In this document: piece after piece, positions 59,267-64,000 of the stretch
How the letters are laid out: every line of letters starts with the position of its first letter
Numbering within the stretch: position 1 is the first letter of the stretch
NCBI RefSeq assembly: GCF_011067745.1
Contig: NZ_JAAMPJ010000002.1
Span: 248,001-312,000, forward strand
Length of the DNA: 64,000 bases
Source: Lentzea alba
GTDB taxonomy: Bacteria; Actinomycetota; Actinomycetes; Mycobacteriales; Pseudonocardiaceae
Reading direction: 5' to 3'
Made by a program: the position numbers and the translations under genes
Notes under the pieces: model-generated
What the model saw: only the letters and a program-made list of their open reading frames with translations
What the model was told of the DNA's origin: nothing
Databases searched by the model: none

Positions 59267-62032
59267 CTACGACCGCGGGACGTCTTCCGCAAAATCATCA
59301 ACACGGAAATGTTCAGTCGGCAGGTCTGTAATACGAATGAACTCGACCTCTGTAATCTCAGGATGCACAGGTTGCACGAGGCTACCGAACTCGACCTCTA
59401 CACTTGGGACACCATCAGAATCCGTATCCCCCTTATCAACAACTGATACGGATACTTGGGTCCCCTCGATCTCCTTCAAGGAACCGCCTTGCTCAGGTCG
59501 ACGCACCAGGCGAGGAAGCTTTGCTCGATCAAGCAGTGCAATATGCTCTTCAACATCATTGAGAACGTAAACTTGAAGCGCCTCAATAGTTACGCCATCA
59601 ACCTTGATCGTCGAGGTGTCATAGTTGAAGTTTAGAAGGGAGGCGACGTCGTACGAACCGAATAGAAGGACAACGGGAGCCGAGGCTAGCTCAGCCCACC
59701 TCGAAATCTTCCGCGCGGAATTCACAAAGCTTAGAGACGTCGACTTACCCCAAGAGAACAACTGAATTAGCGCCAAGCGCTCTTCGCTAACTCGAATCAT
59801 GCGTCCAACGTTGGCGCCAAGATGATCAGGGTCTCCATGGACCTCAGTTTCTACAAAGTAGAGTTTCGGGACGCTGAGCCGTTGCCCAAAAACTCGCGAA
59901 TTCTCAGAGTCCACTTGCTGATCTTCACTGGGCTCAACAAGCTCCAGCAGCCTGCTTGACTGACGGACCTCATCCGCAAGCGCCTCCAAGAATTTGGAAA
60001 CTCGCTCTTCCTCCAGTTTCGCAGCCTTCAGCCTCTGCTGCGACTCTCCCCGATATCGCTCAATCACTAGCTTTAGAGCACTTGCGACCGTATCAAGATA
60101 CTCTTCTTTAATTCCCCACGACGGGTCGATCTCAGACTTCAAAGGCTCGATATACTGCCCGGCCGCAAGCGAGTAGTCGTAAAACTCTCTCGGAACACTT
60201 CCGGGGGCCAACGGAGGAAGCTTGGTCAGCACGAGAATTCCTGCCTTGAAAACAAACTCACTAGCCCGAACCAAACGCGCCTCATACATAGGCATAGCTG
60301 AAGTCATTTCCCATCGCCTGATGAGATCATAGTTTTCGCTACGCCTTGCCCCAACCGCAGCCCTCAACGCACTATTCATATCACTGAAGTCGAGCTTGAT
60401 ACTAGAAAGGACCTGGCTAATTGCGCCGCCCGTATCGACACCAAAGGTATCACGACGATACAGAAGCCACGCGATTAGCAAGATCGCAGACTGCTGCACC
60501 TCAGACTTCATCTGCGAAGTCTTCGCCGTGAACCTATACAACCCCGAGTGGTAGGTAAGCGCACGAGTAGCCCATTGATCTTTATTCTTTTCGTACGCCT
60601 CACTCAGGATCGATATCCAAACTCCAAGCGCGGCTGCCGCAAAGCTGTCAATTTTCTCCTCATGTTTGACCCTGTAGGGTACCGTGTATTCAGTCAGGTC
60701 CCTAAGCGACACCAGGAGATGCTCCAGCGCATTCTCATTCTCATCCGCTTTCAGTAGCAGCGTCGACCAAAGCTGCGAGTAGTTTTGGGCTTGCGCGGCA
60801 AAGAAGCCAATGTCTGTACTTGACAACGCATCGACACAACGACCATAGACCGCACCTGTAGCTGCAATAGCAACTCTCTCGCCAGCCCTTGCCGCGATAT
60901 CGTTTATCTCCCAAATATGGGAATCCAGCCATCGCCAATTCGTCTCGTACGAATCGACAGCCAGCCTCCCAGATGCTCCCTCCATGACGCTGCGTACGCT
61001 CACTACTATCTTTCGATAGTGTTCAAATCCGCGCTTAACGCTTGGATACCTCGCAGCCTGCATGGCCACTATTAGGACTTCCTGAAGGTCTTCAAGCGCC
61101 CTCAGGAGAAGAAGTGCCGGATCATCGGCCTTATCAACCACAACAAGAGCGCTGGCCGCCAGCTTCTCCAACTGATCGCGCACGCGATCAGGCAAGTGAT
61201 CGATATTGAACACATCGATGACTCCGTGGCCAGAAAGAGGCTTGCGTCCTAGATGAGCCCTTAGATACGCGACAGGACTCTTGCTCTCGCCAGATTGAAT
61301 ATCTTTCATAGCCCCCGCACTGACCAAGAGGCTTGAGATTTGTTCAAGCTTTTTCGTATCAAATCCCTGAATAAGCCCAGGTGGTACAGGTTCAGGAACT
61401 CTCACGACTAGGGTCGGCACCGAGGACGGGTCGGCATTCCGCCCAAGAGCAATACTCGGAAGCTTGCGTACAACCTCATCGAGTTTACTGGCTTTTTCAT
61501 TGTAGCAGGCGAGCTGACGGGCCGTATCACGGATGGTAGCAATTAGATCGTCGAGCGTCAGATCCTCAACCTCGTGAGGACGACCAAAGAGATGAGCTGA
61601 ATACGCGTAGGTTACCCCGATCGCTAGGATGCTTGGCACGAAAGCGAGCATGAACATAAGGAAGACATTTGCGTGACTATGAAACCAGATCGCCGCCATG
61701 CCTGTCGCGATATCTGATGCAATGCCAACAACCAGAAGTTGATTGAACCTTATCCGACGCATCACCGAACGACGAGCAGGGCCAGGAGAAACTTGCGGAT
61801 CCGCGAGAAGCTGAAACGTGATCGCCAAACCCGTAAAACCGACAGAGATGATAGCCCCGTGCACTTGCCACATGACACTAAGTGCATCGCGAGCACTGGG
61901 GGCAAGGCTTGCAAAAAGACCTACTTCGATAAACCGTGCCCCTACCGCCGTGGCAAGCACGATAATCACGTAGGAGCCGACAACTCTCCACGCCATTACT
62001 TTCCGGTAAGACTGCACCACGGCCTCCAGCAT
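59267..62032 (-). CDS. Large four-helix membrane protein, unknown function (element cargo)
   Basis: 921 residues. Four N-terminal helices at about residues 14-38, 53-77, 97-117 and 121-149, then about 770 cytoplasmic residues, mostly helical, with DLTLDDLIATIRDTARQLAC after the membrane part. No nuclease, protease, NTPase or kinase motif is visible. Codon use and base composition are much more AT-rich than neighbours, indicating recent transfer. It is the only intact cargo gene between the tRNA and integrase. The position resembles defence genes on integrative elements; function is not known. Confidence 0.75.
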   Translation of the reverse strand: MLEAVVQSYRKVMAWRVVGSYVIIVLATAVGARFIEVGLFASLAPSARDALSVMWQVHGAIISVGFTGLAITFQLLADPQVSPGPARRSVMRRIRFNQLLVVGIASDIATGMAAIWFHSHANVFLMFMLAFVPSILAIGVTYAYSAHLFGRPHEVEDLTLDDLIATIRDTARQLACYNEKASKLDEVVRKLPSIALGRNADPSSVPTLVVRVPEPVPPGLIQGFDTKKLEQISSLLVSAGAMKDIQSGESKSPVAYLRAHLGRKPLSGHGVIDVFNIDHLPDRVRDQLEKLAASALVVVDKADDPALLLLRALEDLQEVLIVAMQAARYPSVKRGFEHYRKIVVSVRSVMEGASGRLAVDSYETNWRWLDSHIWEINDIAARAGERVAIAATGAVYGRCVDALSSTDIGFFAAQAQNYSQLWSTLLLKADENENALEHLLVSLRDLTEYTVPYRVKHEEKIDSFAAAALGVWISILSEAYEKNKDQWATRALTYHSGLYRFTAKTSQMKSEVQQSAILLIAWLLYRRDTFGVDTGGAISQVLSSIKLDFSDMNSALRAAVGARRSENYDLIRRWEMTSAMPMYEARLVRASEFVFKAGILVLTKLPPLAPGSVPREFYDYSLAAGQYIEPLKSEIDPSWGIKEEYLDTVASALKLVIERYRGESQQRLKAAKLEEERVSKFLEALADEVRQSSRLLELVEPSEDQQVDSENSRVFGQRLSVPKLYFVETEVHGDPDHLGANVGRMIRVSEERLALIQLFSWGKSTSLSFVNSARKISRWAELASAPVVLLFGSYDVASLLNFNYDTSTIKVDGVTIEALQVYVLNDVEEHIALLDRAKLPRLVRRPEQGGSLKEIEGTQVSVSVVDKGDTDSDGVPSVEVEFGSLVQPVHPEITEVEFIRITDLPTEHFRVDDFAEDVPRS

Positions 62033-62103
62033 TGCTCGATTCTAGGACCTAAGTCGCCGCGAGCTCTGCTCCATATGTCCGCGAGTCGGCGGGCTTTGAT
62101 CAA

Positions 62104-63519
62104 CTAACAGCGCTCTCTCAGATCGCGCCCGAAGAACAACCCCTCGATCAGCTCGTTGATCTGGTCCCGCTGCCCGTCGACGCACTTCGCGTAGACCTTG
62201 AGCAGAACCTCTACAGAGTGCCCAGCCCGCTCCGCGACCTCGGTAGCCGGGACGCCTCCGTTGAGCCAAAGCGACACGGCCGCGTGCCTCAGGTCGTACG
62301 GCCGCCCAGCGAGCGGCGAAGTCACCTGAGCAGGTGCGAGCGCATACTCGCGGGCGTCGCGCCAGACTCGGTAGTAGGTCGAGGACGACACCACGCCATC
62401 GTTTGGCGACCAGAACAGTCGGCCATCCGAGCCGACACCGAATCGGTCGATGTGTTCTCGAAGCCGCCGCACGTGGACAGGCGGAATCGGCACGGGCCGC
62501 ACGTCTTTCGCGCCACGGTGCTTCAGCCCGCGCTGGTCGTGCACCTCTCCCGAGTCAGTCCACCGCTTCCCCGCCGATGGCCTGGACTCACCGAGCATGA
62601 GCAGGCCCCAGCCCTCATCGGGAAGCGTGCAGTCGTCCAGCTTGAGCCCGAGCCCTTCAGCCGGCCGCGCCGCCGCGTAGTAGCAGGTGGCAAAGAACGC
62701 TTCGAGGTGCGCGCCCCGATCAGCGTTCCGCCGCCCGACGTACGACACCGCCGTCAGTAGCTCCTCAATCTGCCGAGGATTGGCCACCACGCGCGGGTCC
62801 ACCTGCTCCACGAGCTTCGCGACCTTGCGCTTGATCCGGTTCAACGGGTTGTCCGGGATCAACTCCCGCTCGACCGCTAACGCCAGCAGGTTAAACAGCA
62901 CAGCCCGCTTCCGCGAGTACACGGTTGCAGCCGCGGACTTGCCATCGAGTTTCGTGGCCAGCGCGTCCAGAACCTCCCGAACGGCCACAGCGTCGGTCAT
63001 GTCATACAGAGGCCGGGAGTACCGAGCCAGCCAGTCCGCGACCTCCTGCTGTTCGCGGTCGAGCTGATCGTCACGAGTCGTCGGCGGCAATAGGTGACGA
63101 GTGAGCACTCCGCGCAGCTCCGTCAACTCCGGCCGGCTAGGCCCGCTCTTCACGAACGCAGCGCACGCAGTCGCCAGCGCATCCACCGTGCTGCTCCGCG
63201 TCTTCGCAGCCGAGTCGGGCCACTTCATATCCACATAGGACTGAGCAAACTCCAAGAACGAGAAGGAGTTCTTCCGCTTCAGCTCCGACAGCGGAAGCCC
63301 AGTCTCCACATCGAACTCTTCACCGAGCCGCGCCGCCTTCATCAGGTCGGAACGCCGGTTGATCGCCTGCGCCTTGTTCGCGAACCATTCCGAGTGGCTC
63401 TTCTTCTCCGTCACCCACCGGACGCCCCACGGCTTCGGCCGCTTCTTGCCCTTGGCCGTCTTCTTCTTCGTCCAGTCGGCGATCTCCCAGAAGGTGACCT
63501 TCAGCGTCGTCTCGCTCAT
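62104..63519 (-). CDS. int: Tyrosine site-specific integrase
   Basis: 471 residues. An N-terminal SAM-like core-binding domain precedes the catalytic domain: Arg in YYAAARPAEGLGLKLDD, RHAAVSLWLNGGVPATEVAE (second Arg), GHS, and the nucleophile Tyr in VLLKVYAKCVDGQ. Overlaps xis (ATGA-like, 4 nt). It integrates the element at the tRNA-Arg, by position. Confidence 0.93.
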   Translation of the reverse strand: MSETTLKVTFWEIADWTKKKTAKGKKRPKPWGVRWVTEKKSHSEWFANKAQAINRRSDLMKAARLGEEFDVETGLPLSELKRKNSFSFLEFAQSYVDMKWPDSAAKTRSSTVDALATACAAFVKSGPSRPELTELRGVLTRHLLPPTTRDDQLDREQQEVADWLARYSRPLYDMTDAVAVREVLDALATKLDGKSAAATVYSRKRAVLFNLLALAVERELIPDNPLNRIKRKVAKLVEQVDPRVVANPRQIEELLTAVSYVGRRNADRGAHLEAFFATCYYAAARPAEGLGLKLDDCTLPDEGWGLLMLGESRPSAGKRWTDSGEVHDQRGLKHRGAKDVRPVPIPPVHVRRLREHIDRFGVGSDGRLFWSPNDGVVSSSTYYRVWRDAREYALAPAQVTSPLAGRPYDLRHAAVSLWLNGGVPATEVAERAGHSVEVLLKVYAKCVDGQRDQINELIEGLFFGRDLRERC

Positions 63520-63725
63520 GCGGCCCGCCCGTAGAGGTCATCCATCCAGTCCAGGAAGTCCGTGCGCCGACACCGCAGCTCCCCGTTCGGGAGCGGGAAG
63601 CAACGAGGCCCCTTCCCCGTTTGCCGCCACTTGTAGAACGTGTCCCTGGAGACGTCCCCGCCAAGCGCTTCCAGCATCTCCGGAACAGACATCAGTTCAG
63701 CGATCTCACGTGCCTTACCGTTCAT
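63516..63725 (-). CDS. xis: Excisionase-like HTH_17 DNA-binding protein
   Basis: 69 residues: MSVPEMLEALGGDVSRDTFY, KWRQTGKGPRCFPLPNGELR, the MerR-like winged helix of actinomycete excisionases. Overlaps the integrase start. ATG 63725 after GGGGGGAACC. Confidence 0.85.
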   Translation of the reverse strand: MNGKAREIAELMSVPEMLEALGGDVSRDTFYKWRQTGKGPRCFPLPNGELRCRRTDFLDWMDDLYGRAA

Positions 63726-63737
63726 GGTTCCCCCCGT

Positions 63738-64000
63738 TTACGCAGCTAGATGAGTTGCCGAACTTTCTGAAGGTCCGGCAGATGCGAGCAGCGCGGCCGT
63801 GTATTCGGCCTTCCACCTGTGCCGCTCAGCGACGGCACTCAGAAGCAGGTGCGCCCGTGGCGGCACGTTCGGATCACCGGGCTGGAGGTTGTTCCAGACG
63901 ACGCGCTGCGCCTGGTCCTCAGGCTTGATCCCGACGTCCGCGAGCAGTTGCCGAACGAATGCCTTGCGGTCGTGCTTGTGGTCAGCGAGCGACTTCCCAG
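63738..64000 (-). CDS. C-terminal end of an element gene (truncated by window edge)
   Basis: 87 codons visible, running off the right edge. KSLADHKHDRKAFVRQLLAD and QRVVWNNLQPGDPNVPPRAH are the clearest blocks; it ends ...ATHLAA. Its position upstream of xis and int is where replication-initiator genes sit in AICEs, but I cannot recognise the family from this fragment. Confidence 0.55.
   Translation of the reverse strand, partial: GKSLADHKHDRKAFVRQLLADVGIKPEDQAQRVVWNNLQPGDPNVPPRAHLLLSAVAERHRWKAEYTAALLASAGPSESSATHLAA

Larger units (their letters stand above)
58742..64000. mobile_element. Integrated element at tRNA-Arg (right end beyond window)
   Basis: It begins directly after tRNA-Arg(CCT). 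Contents: integrase remnant, 921-residue membrane-protein gene of lower GC, intact tyrosine integrase, overlapping excisionase-like gene, and a truncated gene. Integrase-xis next to a possible replication gene is the order of actinomycete integrative elements (AICE). The second attachment site is not in view. Confidence 0.75.

Overview
The window is high-GC actinobacterial chromosome. Evidence includes frequent GTG starts, ATGA/GTGA-coupled operons, Pmt, GlpR/Glp, MprAB/PepD and a zinc-independent ribosomal protein cluster. Gene content and order suggest the order Pseudonocardiales (for example Lentzea, Lechevalieria, Saccharothrix or Amycolatopsis relatives); the genus is a guess. From left to right many genes follow the Mycobacterium tuberculosis Rv0981-Rv1007 neighbourhood: metG, rsmI/pmt, glpR-rimJ-glp-galU, 5-FCL, the FmdB/Ruc-like gene, mscL, moaB2, pepD and mprBA. 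Lineage-specific blocks are inserted between them.

Layout. 0-5.5 kb: the metG 5' end, a PadR-controlled DrrAB-type exporter with twin operators, then rsmI and pmt back to back. 5.6-11.7 kb: an acyltransferase-SGNH protein, an ECF sigma/membrane-partner pair, a secreted protein and a Ser/Thr kinase with N-terminal membrane helices. 11.7-15.9 kb: Crp/Fnr regulator, a class III cyclase-like protein and a large P-loop protein. The last two share a RHIM/BASS-like amyloid motif, which makes this the most interesting chromosomal block. 16-19.7 kb: cupin, lipoprotein, a second ECF sigma pair, a MarR-like regulator and tRNA-Ala. 19.7-26.7 kb: the conserved glpR...mscL...moaB2 core, with a CIRCE operator. 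26.6-31.4 kb: a two-component system, a frameshifted tnpB and the HtrA-like PepD. 31.4-38.8 kb: a galactose/galactoside locus (GalT, DeoR, GH42 beta-galactosidase) divergent from a sugar ABC transporter. 38.8-46.5 kb: LepB, MprB/MprA, a TRIC-type channel, a nucleotidyltransferase, an Eis-like acetyltransferase, fatty-acid-type dehydrogenase genes and a histidine phosphatase. 46.5-48.8 kb: the Zur-type zinc-starvation cluster (L32, L31B and an Mrf-like protein divergent from L28, L33, S14 and S18). 49-58.5 kb: BluB, a glycosyltransferase, a GGDEF protein, an orphan NarL-type regulator, a 1065-residue penicillin-acylase-family enzyme with a discoidin domain, and three small-operon genes.

58.6-64 kb is an integrated element next to tRNA-Arg(CCT). 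It holds a decayed integrase end, one large AT-richer gene for a 921-residue four-helix membrane protein, an intact tyrosine integrase, an excisionase-like HTH protein and a truncated gene at the window edge. The single large cargo gene is a good candidate for an undescribed accessory (perhaps defence) function.

Several regulatory sites can be read directly: PadR operators, CIRCE, a Zur-like box, MprA-like half-sites, DeoR-type repeats and many hairpin terminators. Long near-identical palindromes recur at convergent gene ends and look like a genome-wide terminator family.
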